Source of the DNA: Streptomyces sp. NBC_00377
GTDB lineage: Bacteria > Actinomycetota > Actinomycetes > Streptomycetales > Streptomycetaceae
Direction of reading: 5' to 3'
Assembly: GCF_036075115.1 (NCBI RefSeq)
Contig: NZ_CP107958.1
Coordinates: 496,001-560,000 of the forward strand
Length of the DNA stretch: 64,000 nt
Both the position numbers and the translations under genes were made by a program. Shown in pieces: positions 33,216-55,927 of this stretch (position 1 is its first letter; each line of letters opens with the position of its first letter). The notes beneath the pieces were generated by a model. That model made no database searches and was not told the origin of the DNA. It was given only the letters and a program-made list of their open reading frames with translations.

Positions 33216-36200
33216 TCATCCGGGCGGGCACGCGGACGGACCCGCCGCGGACAGGTGCAGCCGGCAGATCGCGGCGAAGCGGGCGGACACGTCGAGGTTC
33301 CACAGCCGTACGGTCCCGTCGTTGCTGCTGCTGGCGACCGTCCGCCCGTCCGGGGCGAACACCGTGCCCCACACCGCGTTCGTGTGCCCGGTCAGTGTCG
33401 CCCACGGCCGCCGCTCGGCGACGTCCCACAGGCGCACGGTACGGTCGCTGCCGCTGCTGGCCAGCAGACGGCCGTCGGGGGAGAACGCGATGCCCCGCAC
33501 CGAGCCGGTGTGGCCTCGCAACACCGCCGACGGACGTCTGCGGCGGACATCCCACAGACGCACGGTCCCGTCGTTGCCGCTGCTCACCAGCGCCCGGCCG
33601 TCCGGGCCGAACGCCACTGCCCGTACCGCGCCCCTGTGCCCGGTGAGCGTGGCCAGCGGCCGTCGGCTCGCGACGTCCCACAGCCGTACGGTCAGATCGT
33701 CACCCGCGCTCGCCAGCGTGCGCCCGTCGGGGCTGAAGCTGACGTCGTTGACGAAGTCCGTGTGGCCGGTGAGCGTGTCCAGGGGACGGCGGGTAGGCAC
33801 GTCCCACAGCCGCACCGTGCGGTCGGCGCCCGCCGAGGCCAGCAGCGCACCGTCCGGGGCGAACGCCACGGAGAAGACGTCGCCGTGATGTCCGGCGAGC
33901 GTGGCCAGGGGACGGTGGGTGAGAACGTCCCACAGCCGGACCGTGCCGTCGGAACCGGCCGAGGCCAGCGTCCGTCCGTCGGGCGCGAACGCCACCGAGA
34001 ACACGGCCGAGCGATGCCCGCGCAGTGTCGCGACGGGCCGGTGTCGCACCACGTCCCACAGCCGCACCGTGTGATCGGTGCCCGCGCTCGCCAGCAGTCT
34101 CCCGTCGGGGCTGTAGGCGGACTGCCAGACCTCGGTGTACGGGCGGGCCGTCAGCACCGGCCCGCGCAGGTCCCACAGCACCACCGACTGGTCGAACCCG
34201 GCCGTGGCGAGCCTGGTCCCGTCGGCGCTCACCGCCACGCCCATCGTGTAGTCGGTGTGACCGGTGAGCGTCAGCGTCTGCATTCCGCTGTGCACGTCCC
34301 ACGAACGGGTGGTGCCGTCGCCTCCCGCGCTGACGACCGTGGCGCCGTCCGGGGTGTAGGCGACCGCGTTGACGTCGTCACTGTGCCCGGTCAGGACCGA
34401 GGTCGTCCGGTGTCGTGCCAGGTCCCAGAGGCGTACGGTCCGGTCGGCTCCCCCGCTGGCCAGGCTCCGGCCGTCCGGTGCGAACGCCACGCCGTACACC
34501 TCGTCGTTGTGCCCTCGCAGCACGCCCGACGGCCGGTCGCGCACCGTGTCCCACAGGCGGACGGTCCGGTCGGCGCCGGCGGACGCGAGCGTCCGGCCGT
34601 CCGGCGCGTACGCCAGCGCGTCGACCTGCCCGACGTGACCGGTGAAGGAGACGATGCGGCGTCCGCGGTCCGTGTCCCACACCTGGACCGTGCCGTCGCC
34701 CGCCGCGACGGCCAGCGTGCGGCCACGGGGGTCGAAGGCCACGGCCCGGGCGCCTCCGGTACTCGCCGGCAACACCGCCTTCGTACGGTGGCGGGCCGTG
34801 TCCCACAGCCGCACCGGCGCGTTCGTGGCACCCGCGGCGAGCGTACGGCCGTCGGGGCTGAAGGCGACCGACCGCACCTGTCCGGACATCGTGAACGTGG
34901 CGGTCGTACGACGGTCCGCGAGACGGCGCAGCATCACGGTGCCGTCCGAACTGGCCGTCGCCAGCGTTTTCCCGTCAGGGGCGAAAGCCACCGAGTTGAC
35001 CGGCCCCCGGTACCCGCCGAGCCGGGCCGAGAAGGGCTGTGTCTGGGTGCTCAGCAGGGCGCCGCGCGCCTCGGGCGTCACCTGGGAACGGTAGGCGTCC
35101 TCGGCGAGCCGCATCGAAGCCTCGGGCTGGCCGGCGGCCAGGGAGGCGGACTGCGCGGCGAGTGCCCTGGAGCGGGCGACCCGCTCCTGATGCAGCGCGT
35201 CCGAGCGCTGCCGATACGCCAGTGCTCCGGCGAGGACGGCGAGGGTCAGCAGCACGACCAGAGTGGCCAGCGTCCCCTGCCGGCGCCGGATCTGCCGCCG
35301 GGCCTGCCGCTGCCGATCGGCCTCCTCGGCCAGGCTCGCGCTCAGGAACGCCTCCTCCTGCGCGCTGAGCCGGCTGCGGCCGTCGAGTTCCCCGGCCCAC
35401 ATCCGGACCGTGTCCAGCCGCGTCCCGCGGTAGAGAGCGGACGGATCGCCGTCCTCGCGCTCCCACTCGTCGGCGGCGTGGGCGAGTTGCTGATGGATCA
35501 GCAGTCCGTCCCGGTCGGCGTCGATCCAGCCGCGCAGCCGGGGCCAGGCGTGCAGCAGGGCCTCGTGCGCGATCTCGACCGTGTCGCGGTCGGCGGTGAT
35601 CAGACGGGCCCGCACGAAGGCGTCCAGGGCGGCCGTGGCGCCGTCCGTGCCGGCCGACCGCTCCATCAGCGCGGCCCGGCTCGTCCGGCACCGCGCAGGC
35701 CCGGTGCCGTCGGCCACGTGGACCAGGCGCACCAGAATCCTGCGGATCGTCTGCTGCTCGCTCGGGTACAGGCCGGCGAACACGTCCTCGGCGGTCCGTG
35801 CGACCGCTCCCCGGATCCCGCCGGTGCGTTCGTACCCCGCGACGGTCAGGGTGGCACCCTCCCGCCGCTGCCAGGTGGTGAGCAGCGCGTGGGAGATCAG
35901 CGGCAGCGCACCTGAGGGGGTGACGTCCGGCAGGGCGCGCCCGGCGTCGGATCCGTCGCCGGGCAGTCCAGCCGGTTCGTCGCGCAGGCCGGCGTCGCGC
36001 AGCAGAAGGGGTACGAGACCGGACTCCAGGGTCAGTCCCGCGAGTTCGGCGGGACGGGTGATCGCCTCCCGCAGTCCGGCGACGGACATCGGGGGCAGTA
36101 CGAACAACCCGTCGCTGAACACCGGTGCCAGTTCGGGGAGTTCGATACACCGGCCGGACAGGTCGGCGCGCAGGCCGAGGACCACCACGGCCGGATCACC

Positions 36201-37151
36201 GCCGGGACCGTCCGCGGGATCCGACGGACGGCGAGCCGTCGACAACGCGCACAGCACCCGGACGAAGGCACGCCGCTCGTCCTCGTCGGAGCAGAGCGTG
36301 AACAGTTCCTCGAACTGGTCGACGAGGAGCACCGGACGCACCGGCGGTGGCCGTCTGTCCCCGTCGGCGCGGGCGTTGTCGTCCGCCCTGCGCCGCACCG
36401 CTTCCAACAGGACCTCGGGCCGGTCCCGCAACTGCCGCACGCTGACGCCGAGATCACCGTCGAGTGCCTTCGCGACGCCGGTCAGCAGTTCCTCCAGCGG
36501 ATGCGCGGTGGGCGTGAACACCACCACGGGCCACCGCTCGACGCCCGGCATGGGGAAGCCGCCCGGGTTCCGGAAGGCCGGGACGAGACCGGCGTTGAAC
36601 AGGGACGACTTACCGGCGCCCGAAGGGGCGACGACCATCAGGGGCCCGCTGCCGACCCGCTCGAAGACCCTCTCGACCAGGGCGGCGGTGGCCCGCTCGC
36701 GGCCGAAGAACCACTGCGCGTCCTGCGCGGTGAACGCCGACAGCCCTCGGTAGGGGCAGACGGCGTCGAACTCCACCCGCCCGGGCACGGCAGCGCCGTC
36801 CCCCTCGGCCGGCGCGCCGTCCGTGGTCTCCGCTTTCGCCGTCTCCCCGGTCGTCTCCACGTCGTCGGCTTCCTCGGCGTGTTCCGGGGGCCTCGTCAGC
36901 AGCCGCAGCAAGCCGCCCTCAGCCTCCAGGATCTGGTCACAACGCCGCGCGACATCGACGGTGGCCCGCTTCGCACCCGTCTCGATCTTGCTGAGGTAGC
37001 CCTTGCTGTAGTGCGTCTGCCGGGCCATGTCGGCGAGCGACAGCCCGCGCTGTCGGCGGAGTCGTCTCAGCTGGGCGGGGAATTCCGGAACAGGTCCGTC
37101 GAGCGGTGGCGGTTCACGTCGATCGCCGGTGTGCTGCTGCTCCCCCACCAC
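33216..37151 (-). CDS. HTH-NTPase-WD40 signalling protein (nSTAND type)
   Basis: A 1311-residue multidomain protein. Residues about 25-85 are an Xre-type HTH (LRRLRRQRGLSLADMARQTH, YSKGYLSKIETG). Residues about 130-600 are a STAND-type NTPase with Walker A APSGAGKSSLFNAG (near 175) and Walker B LLVDQFEELFTL (near 278). A coiled segment with a membrane helix (TLATLVVLLTLAVLAGALAY) lies near 630-650. The remaining half is 14 WD40 repeats (each SVAFAPDGRTLASAG...VRLWD), enough for two seven-bladed propellers. Such proteins sense a ligand with the propeller and oligomerise through the NTPase. GTG at 37151. Function of this member is unknown. Confidence 0.92.
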   Translation of the reverse strand: MVGEQQHTGDRREPPPLDGPVPEFPAQLRRLRRQRGLSLADMARQTHYSKGYLSKIETGAKRATVDVARRCDQILEAEGGLLRLLTRPPEHAEEADDVETTGETAKAETTDGAPAEGDGAAVPGRVEFDAVCPYRGLSAFTAQDAQWFFGRERATAALVERVFERVGSGPLMVVAPSGAGKSSLFNAGLVPAFRNPGGFPMPGVERWPVVVFTPTAHPLEELLTGVAKALDGDLGVSVRQLRDRPEVLLEAVRRRADDNARADGDRRPPPVRPVLLVDQFEELFTLCSDEDERRAFVRVLCALSTARRPSDPADGPGGDPAVVVLGLRADLSGRCIELPELAPVFSDGLFVLPPMSVAGLREAITRPAELAGLTLESGLVPLLLRDAGLRDEPAGLPGDGSDAGRALPDVTPSGALPLISHALLTTWQRREGATLTVAGYERTGGIRGAVARTAEDVFAGLYPSEQQTIRRILVRLVHVADGTGPARCRTSRAALMERSAGTDGATAALDAFVRARLITADRDTVEIAHEALLHAWPRLRGWIDADRDGLLIHQQLAHAADEWEREDGDPSALYRGTRLDTVRMWAGELDGRSRLSAQEEAFLSASLAEEADRQRQARRQIRRRQGTLATLVVLLTLAVLAGALAYRQRSDALHQERVARSRALAAQSASLAAGQPEASMRLAEDAYRSQVTPEARGALLSTQTQPFSARLGGYRGPVNSVAFAPDGKTLATASSDGTVMLRRLADRRTTATFTMSGQVRSVAFSPDGRTLAAGATNAPVRLWDTARHRTKAVLPASTGGARAVAFDPRGRTLAVAAGDGTVQVWDTDRGRRIVSFTGHVGQVDALAYAPDGRTLASAGADRTVRLWDTVRDRPSGVLRGHNDEVYGVAFAPDGRSLASGGADRTVRLWDLARHRTTSVLTGHSDDVNAVAYTPDGATVVSAGGDGTTRSWDVHSGMQTLTLTGHTDYTMGVAVSADGTRLATAGFDQSVVLWDLRGPVLTARPYTEVWQSAYSPDGRLLASAGTDHTVRLWDVVRHRPVATLRGHRSAVFSVAFAPDGRTLASAGSDGTVRLWDVLTHRPLATLAGHHGDVFSVAFAPDGALLASAGADRTVRLWDVPTRRPLDTLTGHTDFVNDVSFSPDGRTLASAGDDLTVRLWDVASRRPLATLTGHRGAVRAVAFGPDGRALVSSGNDGTVRLWDVRRRRPSAVLRGHTGSVRGIAFSPDGRLLASSGSDRTVRLWDVAERRPWATLTGHTNAVWGTVFAPDGRTVASSSNDGTVRLWNLDVSARFAAICRLHLSAAGPSACPPG

Positions 37152-37316
37152 GTCCCCCGGGTGTCGCGCGCATGAGCCGTGAAACGGCCGACGCTCAGGG
37201 TACTGCGGGAATACGGGGCTGATCGGCCTTTCACCGGCGTGGCGCGAAGGAATGGCGGAAACACGGATGCCCGGAACCGCGAAAGCGATTCCGGACGTTC
37301 CCCCGTGAGAATGGAC

Positions 37317-37682
37317 TTACGGCCGGTTCAGCTTGATCGAGTTGACCGGCGTGAGGTCGGCCCACACCCCGTTCTGGGCCGCGATGGTGTAGTTGCAGTT
37401 CGTGCCGCCGTAGTTCAGGCACAGCTGTGCCGAGGCGCCACCGGTCTGGTTGTTGAGGACCCAGTGCCAGCCCACCTGGTTGTTCAGGTCGTGGGGGCCG
37501 TAGGTGTAGTAGACGTTGCTCGGGCTCTGGGCGGGGCTCTGGTTCTGCGGGTAGATACAGACGGCGCCGGACGGGCACCCTGCCCAGTCGGCGGCCGGTT
37601 TGGCTTCGGCCGTGCCGGTCAGCGCCACCATCGCCGTGGCGGCGGTGGCCAGTGCGACGGCCCCACTGAACAACTTGCGCAT
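37317..37682 (-). CDS. Small secreted protein, peptidase-inhibitor-like
   Basis: A 121-residue exported protein. Signal peptide residues 1-27 (MRKLFSGAVALATAATAMVA...AEA). The mature part has CPSGAVCIYPQN near residue 36, which recalls the I36 Streptomyces metalloproteinase inhibitor family, and two further Cys residues (LCLNYGG, NCNY) for disulfides. The family match is weak. Ribosome site AGGGGGAAAC precedes the ATG. It is monocistronic, next to the WD40 gene. Confidence 0.65.
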   Translation of the reverse strand: MRKLFSGAVALATAATAMVALTGTAEAKPAADWAGCPSGAVCIYPQNQSPAQSPSNVYYTYGPHDLNNQVGWHWVLNNQTGGASAQLCLNYGGTNCNYTIAAQNGVWADLTPVNSIKLNRP

Positions 37683-38444
37683 GTTTCCCCCTTGCGGTCG
37701 TCCTGCCTGGTCGCAGGTCGTGCTCGGTCTCTCGGCATCAGACTGACCGCCGGGGCCCGGGAGGTCGACGGGTTTCCTGTTTCCCGTCACCACGACCGGC
37801 CGGGAAACCGTCCGTGATCAGCACGGACACCGGAAAGAGGGCAACCCCTGGGTGCAGGACCCGACCGAGTCCCGACGGCCGGCCCGCCGTACGGCGGCGG
37901 TACGGCCGACCGTCGGGTGCGGCGGCACGACGGCGGTGCGGCCGACCGGGCCGTCGACCTGGTCTGCGCCCCGGACTGCACCACGTCGCCCGGGGCGGTG
38001 CCGGACGCCGCCAGCGGCGCAGCGCCACGCGGCCGCCGTTGACCGCCACAGCTCCCGTCGCGGCCGGAATTGAATCCGATTCGAAAACGACCGGCAGCTC
38101 GGGCCCGTCGCGCTCCGCGCTTCGGAAAAGACCGGTCGACGGTCGGAGCATAAAAAAACACGGACGCCGAAACGGAGCACCGGCCGACTTTCGACTTCGA
38201 CTTCGACTTCGCGGCAGGGTCCGGAGGACATCAAATGGAGAAGTCCCGTAATGCGGATCATGTGGACAGATCGTGGATGACGACCGGAAACGTCGACGAG
38301 TACCGGAACGACAGCCGTGGACCCGTGGTCTGCCGGGGGCGCGGGGCCCGGTGCCGGGAGCGCCGTGCTCCCGCCGGTGCCGTCGGCCTGGCCGGTAGCG
38401 GCCGGACCTGCCGACGGCACGCACCGACCCGACGCCGGACGGCT
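37683..38444. other. Gene-free stretch of about 760 bp
   Basis: No frame reads as a convincing protein. Two features stand out: a relatively AT-rich patch at about 38060-38160, including a run of seven A, and hexamer TTCGAC repeats at about 38188-38212. It probably holds the promoter of the secreted protein at 37682 (right-hand side for the minus strand); nothing else is recognised. Confidence 0.45.
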
Positions 38445-39089
38445 TCAGTCCGCGCGTCCGACACCGCGATCGGGTGCACTCATGTCCCCCGTCCCGGGCG
38501 TGCCGTCGGCGAGCCCGTAGCGCAGGTACACGGTGCCCTTCGGGCTGACGGCCGGCGGTTCGAGGAGGTTCATGTTCGTGGGCACCGCGCCACCGTCGAA
38601 GACCTTCTTCCCGACGCCGAGCACGATCGGGTGCACCCAGAGGTCGAGACGGTCGAAGAGCTTCTCACGCAGGAGGGTCTGGACCAGGTCCAGGCTTCCG
38701 ACGACCTTCACGTGCTCGTGCTTCTCACGGATCTCGCGCACCGCGCCGGCCAGATCCGGACCAAGATGTGTCGACCCGGCCCACGAGAGGTCGGGCCTGC
38801 CGCGGGACGCCACGTACTTCGGGACGCTGTTGAAAAGCGTGGCGATCCCGTTGTCCTGGCCGCCCTTCTGATGCGGCCAGTAGGCGGCGAAGATGTCGTA
38901 CGTCCGCCGGCCGAGCAGGAGGGCGTCCGTGCCCTCGTACGCGGCACTCACCTGCGCCCCGGCGGCCTCGTCCATCAGGGGCGCCTGCCAGCCGCCGAAC
39001 GGGAACCCCTCCGGGTCCTCGTCGGGGCCCCCGGGCGACTGCCCGACGAGGTCGAGGGTCGCGAACAGCTCGATGTGGATGAGGCCCAT
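38445..39089 (-). CDS. Dihydrofolate-reductase-family (RibD_C) protein
   Basis: A 214-residue member of the DHFR-like RibD_C family: MGLIHIELFATLDLVGQ at the start, DALLLGRRTYDIFAAYWPHQ near residue 53, KYVASRGRPDLSW near 87, VKVVGSLDLVQTLL near 124 and LWVHPIVLGVGKKVF near 146. Presumed NADPH-dependent reductase; substrate unknown. ATG at 39089 follows CGGGAGC. The last 25 residues are not conserved-looking. A second, more divergent member of the superfamily is at 10030. Confidence 0.85.
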   Translation of the reverse strand: MGLIHIELFATLDLVGQSPGGPDEDPEGFPFGGWQAPLMDEAAGAQVSAAYEGTDALLLGRRTYDIFAAYWPHQKGGQDNGIATLFNSVPKYVASRGRPDLSWAGSTHLGPDLAGAVREIREKHEHVKVVGSLDLVQTLLREKLFDRLDLWVHPIVLGVGKKVFDGGAVPTNMNLLEPPAVSPKGTVYLRYGLADGTPGTGDMSAPDRGVGRAD

Positions 39090-39296
39090 GTCTTGCTCCC
39101 GATGAGTTGATCGTGCCTGTCGACAGGTAGACCTGTGGGCTCCGGCAAACTCATCGCTGCGACGGCACCCGCTTCGTACCCGTCGACCGCCCGGCCGCGC
39201 CGGCCCTGCGCGCCGTTTCCGACCGACGCCGCAAACGCCTGTGAGCGGCGCCGGTCGCACCGTTGCGCGCGGTCGCTCAGCCGGTACGGCCGTCGG

Positions 39297-39992
39297 TCAC
39301 CAGTCCTTCACGGCGGTGGTCTTCGCCGGACCCAGGACCTCCACGTGGCCGTGATCGCCGTACACGGAACTCCGCCATCGGGCGAAGACACTCGCGGTGC
39401 GGTCCGCCCGTTCCTGTTCCGACACGCCGTAGTCGACCCGGACCACGGCCACGCTGCGGGCACTGCCCGCAGGCACGCGGATGTGGACGCTTGTCACGTG
39501 CGCGGCGATGGCTGCGTCCGCCCTGGGGACGCTCGCTGCGAGGTAGGCGCGGAATTCACGGAGCATCGGGAACCAGCGGTGCGGGCCGTCCACCGGCACG
39601 TCGTCCCCTGTGTCGTCCGTGGTGGTGTCGGGGAGGCTGCCCTGATCATCGGTGGTGGTGTCGGGGAGGGTGCCCTGGTCGTCGCTCGTGGTGTCAGGAA
39701 GGGTGCCCTGGTCGTCGCTCGTGGTGTCAGGAAGGCTGCCCTGGTCGTCGCTCGTGGTGTCGGGGAGAGTGCCCTGATCATCGCTCGTCGTGTCAGGAAG
39801 AGTGCCCTGATCATCGCTCGTGGTGTCGGGAAGGTCTGCCTGGCCGTCGTCGCTCGTCTCGTCCGCCGCGGACGATTCCGGTCCGGGCGCGGCCGCGTGC
39901 GTCCCCGGGCGTTCCGTGCCGCAGGCGGTCAGCGGTAAACAGCAGCATGCGAGCAGCACCGCGACGGGCGCGTGGCGGGTCATGAACTTCAT
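39297..39992 (-). CDS. Lipoprotein with seven 11-residue repeats
   Basis: A 231-residue lipoprotein. Signal peptide with lipobox LTAC (Cys24). Residues 54-130 are seven near-identical copies of LPDTTSDDQGT, an acidic, probably disordered spacer. Residues about 135-231 form a globular domain (WFPMLREFRAYLAASVPRAD, SVAVVRVDYGVSEQERA, VEVLGPAKTTAV) with no recognised family. The repeat would hold the domain away from the membrane, through the peptidoglycan. AGGGGG precedes the ATG. It is divergent from the giant synthase gene across a 453-bp gap. Confidence 0.75.
   Translation of the reverse strand: MKFMTRHAPVAVLLACCCLPLTACGTERPGTHAAAPGPESSAADETSDDGQADLPDTTSDDQGTLPDTTSDDQGTLPDTTSDDQGSLPDTTSDDQGTLPDTTSDDQGTLPDTTTDDQGSLPDTTTDDTGDDVPVDGPHRWFPMLREFRAYLAASVPRADAAIAAHVTSVHIRVPAGSARSVAVVRVDYGVSEQERADRTASVFARWRSSVYGDHGHVEVLGPAKTTAVKDW
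39603..39833. repeat. Seven 33-bp tandem repeats in the lipoprotein gene
   Basis: Seven imperfect copies of a 33-bp unit encode LPDTTSDDQGT or close variants (TTTDD, QGS). High identity suggests recent expansion or contraction by slippage. Confidence 0.9.
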
Positions 39993-40445
39993 TCGGCGTC
40001 CCCCTCTCTCGGACGGTGAGAGCGGTACGCGCGGTCCGGGGTTCCCTCGATCGCGGGGGAGATGTGCGGGGCCGGCGTCGGTTGGGCAGGTCGACGTCCA
40101 TGTGCGGTTGCCCGCCGCTCGGCGGTGGTCTGCGCGGACACCTCCGGGTTCTGGAGGGCGAACGTCGACTCCCGGCAGGTGTTCCTCGCGTAGCGACGGC
40201 GTACCGGTCGCCCGGCGGCCCGGCAGCTCACCGGCACATGGTCCGCACGCCGCCAGACGGCCGACGACCGGCGCTTCGAGAGCACGGGTGCACACGACGG
40301 GGCACAGTGAGCAGCCGTTGAGGGCAACCGCGCTGGCCGTCCGTGTCGGCGGTCGCGGCGCGGCAGGGGTGCGGCCCGTGTGCGCCTCGGTGCGGGCGCT
40401 CGGCGGTGGGACCCACGTGTGACGGCCGGCTTATAGGGTCCGCAG
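39993..40445. other. Divergent promoter region of the lipoprotein and synthase genes
   Basis: 453 bp with no supported gene. It must hold the promoters of both divergent genes. No clear SARP repeats, ARE or LuxR site was recognised. Confidence 0.5.
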
Positions 40446-53606
<13,161 letters not shown>

Positions 53607-53629
53607 GCACCGTCGTGCGGGTGTCCGGA

Positions 53630-53657
53630 GCGGGACGGCCCCGACCGGACGTCCCGC
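53630..53657 (+). terminator. Terminator after the synthase gene
   Basis: GCGGGACG (53630-53637) and CGTCCCGC (53650-53657) form a perfect 8-bp stem with a 12-nt loop, 24 nt after the stop codon. This supports the synthase being the last or only gene of its transcript. The following 360 bp (to 54019) hold no supported gene. Confidence 0.6.
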
Positions 53658-54019
53658 CGAGCTGCCTCGCGCGCCGGCCTCGTACCCCCAGCGGCCGGCG
53701 TCCGCCGCGGGCGACCCACTACCGGTGGACACGCGCGCTCCCCGCGCAGGCCCGGGCGGATCGCCGCTTCGATCCGGGCGAGCCGGGCAGCGAGGACCCG
53801 TGCCGCCGGGAGGCGGCAGATGGCGGTCGCGGTACCCACGCATCGGTGGAACGAGCTCGCCTCGTCCGGCACACCGCGGCCCCACCCCGTCGACGACGCG
53901 CCGGCGGCGCTGTACCGGGTGGCGATCTACGGCTGACCGGACCGACGAGGACCGCTGCCACCGGGCAGACAAGCACCGGGACAGGGAGAGGGGCAAGGGC
54001 GACAGCCCGCGTACCGTCG

Positions 54020-54303
54020 CCCCACACCGTCCTTGCCTTCGCCTTCCGGGGCTGTGCGCCGCTGTCCGCCTGTGCGCTCTGCCACTGCGTGAGGAGTCGC
54101 CGGGTGGCGGCCGCGGTCGGATGGGTGGGGCCGAGCGTTCGTTCCATGGCGGCGACGACGGCGGTCATGTCGTCGACGGCCGCGCTGTCGCCTTCGCCGT
54201 TGCGGTCGTGACGCAGGATGGTGAGTGAACTGCGGGCGATCAGGACGATGTTGTGGTCGGCGCCCAGATGCTCGGTACCGGTGGTGACGACGTCCTGGTA
54301 CGC
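54020..54303 (-). pseudogene. TPR protein, 3' remnant
   Basis: The minus strand reads AAYQDVVTTGTEHLGADHNI, VLIARSSLTILRHDRNGEGD, DMTAVVAAMERTLGPTHPTA and ATRRLLTQWQSAQ, a series of TPR-like helices of the kind found in streptomycete tetratricopeptide/NB-ARC proteins (LG..H..... motif). The N-terminal bulk is missing: similarity begins abruptly at 54303, exactly where an opposed gene fragment begins. After about 54020 the frame degenerates. Not functional. Confidence 0.55.
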
Positions 54304-54305
54304 GG

Positions 54306-54515
54306 CTTCAGAACGAGCTGAACGGCTACCGGCTCCGTACGCCACGCCGCATCGACTGGCGACGCCAGGCCGAGGCCGCCGAGCGCGTCTTTCTGGCCAA
54401 CGGGTTCTTCGTGCTGGCGGGTGACCGCCAGGTCGAGGACCTCGACGAAGTCGTGGATCTCACCGCCGGTCCCGCTCTCGTGTTCATCAAACTCGTCGCC
54501 CTCTCGGGCGGTTGA
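54306..54515 (+). pseudogene. 3' fragment of an unknown gene
   Basis: LQNELNGYRLRTPRRIDWRR, RVFLANGFFVLAGDRQVEDL and PALVFIKLVALSGG-stop read as a compact protein C-terminus with sensible alternation of helix and strand, but there is no start codon region or upstream coding. The segment begins at the junction with the opposed TPR remnant. No family recognised. Confidence 0.5.
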
Positions 54516-54626
54516 GCGGCCCGCGACGGCGTGGCCTCTTCGGTGGGCAGCGGTCGCGTGGGGCGACGGAGGCTGGGGCCGCCTCCTCGCCTCACCCCAC
54601 CGGCGGCCCCCGTTGTCCGCCGCTCC

Positions 54627-55070
54627 CTACCCTGGCAGCAGCCCCATGAGGGCGACCAGCCCGAGGAACAGGCCGGACACCAGGGCAACGCCCAGACACG
54701 TCTGCCAGATGCCAGGGTCCGCTTCCTGCTCGTAGTCGGCCAGGGTACCGAGACGGCACCAGGAGTCGGGGCGGTCCCGCCGGTAGAGCACGGACACCTC
54801 CGTCCCCTGCTCCACGGGTTCGCTCAGCGGTTTGCCCTTCGCCTTCGCACGCACCAACCGGCCGGTCGCGATGGTGAATTCGAGCGTCGGCACGTAACCC
54901 CCCTCGTTGTGCTCGTCCCCGTAGACGAAGGTGTGCTCGGTCACCACACCCGTGGTGACCTCGAGGTAGGGCCGCGTGTACCCGGCGTGCAGCCGCACGA
55001 TGACGGCCACCCCTGTGCTCAGGGCTACCAGCAGGGCCCACAACTCCATCAGCGGCACGTACCTGCTCAA
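54627..55070 (-). CDS. Membrane protein, DUF3592-like
   Basis: A 147-residue protein with an N-terminal membrane helix (MELWALLVALSTGVAVIVRL), a beta-rich central domain (GVVTEHTFVYGDEH, YVPTLEFTIATGR, GTEVSVLYRRDRPDSWCRLG) and a C-terminal helix (LGVALVSGLFLGLVALMGLL). This two-helix sandwich around a small beta domain is the DUF3592 pattern. The TTG at 55070 is preferred because GGAGG ends 6 nt before it; ATG at 55049 is an alternative. Divergent from the gene at 55296. Confidence 0.75.
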   Translation of the reverse strand: MSRYVPLMELWALLVALSTGVAVIVRLHAGYTRPYLEVTTGVVTEHTFVYGDEHNEGGYVPTLEFTIATGRLVRAKAKGKPLSEPVEQGTEVSVLYRRDRPDSWCRLGTLADYEQEADPGIWQTCLGVALVSGLFLGLVALMGLLPG

Positions 55071-55295
55071 CTCGGGCCTCCTTCCTGCCGGCACCCCGCT
55101 GACATGTGCTCGTCCGCAGGGGGGCCGCGCGACGAGTCTGGCAGCGCCGTGCCCCCGCTTCATCAGGGGAATCACGTAAATCGCACACCGAGACGCCACC
55201 GGCTTCCCCGGCCTCGATGGGCTCGCCGCAGCACGGTCGTCGATACTCCGCTGGCACCGAGGAGCACTGTCAGTCCTCGTTCCTAGGATGACCGC

Positions 55296-55853
55296 ATGTC
55301 TGATGCCTTCACCGTCCTGTGGACCCATGACACGTGCCGTGCCCTGCGCAGGGAGGGCCGCGTGGGAGAGCAGCCGCCGGTCGCTTTCAGCGGGGTCCAT
55401 TCCTCGCTGCCCGCCTGGTCGGGTGCCCGTGCCGGGGACGATGTGTACGCCTTGCACGTCAACCGGCGTGAGGTGTTCGTGGTGAGCCGGATGCGGGTGA
55501 TCGACCTGGAGCGACGGGACTGCTGTGGCGCCGCTCCGGCGACGTGGCGGGACGCGTCGTTCCCCGGGCACGGCGACTGGTCGATGCTCGGTGCAGGCGG
55601 GTGCGGGGCCGCCGCGGTGCATGTGGACGCGACGCCCGTGCGCTTCGACGTGCCGGTCCCCGGCGACCTCCTGCCGAGGCTGGCCTGGCGTAACCGCAGA
55701 GGTCGGACGCGCAACCTGAAGTACGTGGTGGAGGGCCGTCTCGAGCGGTCGGTCAGCCTCCAGGGCTTCTACCGTCTGACCTCCGAGTCGGCCGACGAGT
55801 TGGCGGAGGTCGTCAGCGGCGCCGCTGTGGAGCCGCAGGGCGTACGTCCTTGA
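55296..55853 (+). CDS. Unknown 185-residue protein
   Basis: A soluble protein with alternating strands (DDVYALHVNRREVFVVSRMRVIDLER) and a conserved-looking CCGAAPATWRDASFPGHGDW segment, followed by a basic RNRRGRTRNLKYVVEGRLERSVS stretch. Composition and codon use are normal for a real gene. The shape hints at a PUA/ASCH-like beta domain, but this is weak. ATG at 55296. It converges with the secreted propeller gene. Confidence 0.65.
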   Translation: MSDAFTVLWTHDTCRALRREGRVGEQPPVAFSGVHSSLPAWSGARAGDDVYALHVNRREVFVVSRMRVIDLERRDCCGAAPATWRDASFPGHGDWSMLGAGGCGAAAVHVDATPVRFDVPVPGDLLPRLAWRNRRGRTRNLKYVVEGRLERSVSLQGFYRLTSESADELAEVVSGAAVEPQGVRP

Positions 55854-55927
55854 GCGTCGGCGACTGCTCGCCTGACGGGCCGTCGGTGGCCCGCGGACAA
55901 GTGCGGGCCACGGACGGTCCGTCTTCG

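Noticed and set aside
37683..38444. Several Arg-rich open frames on both strands
   Set aside because: Composition is typical of non-coding GC-rich DNA, without ribosome sites or recognisable folds.
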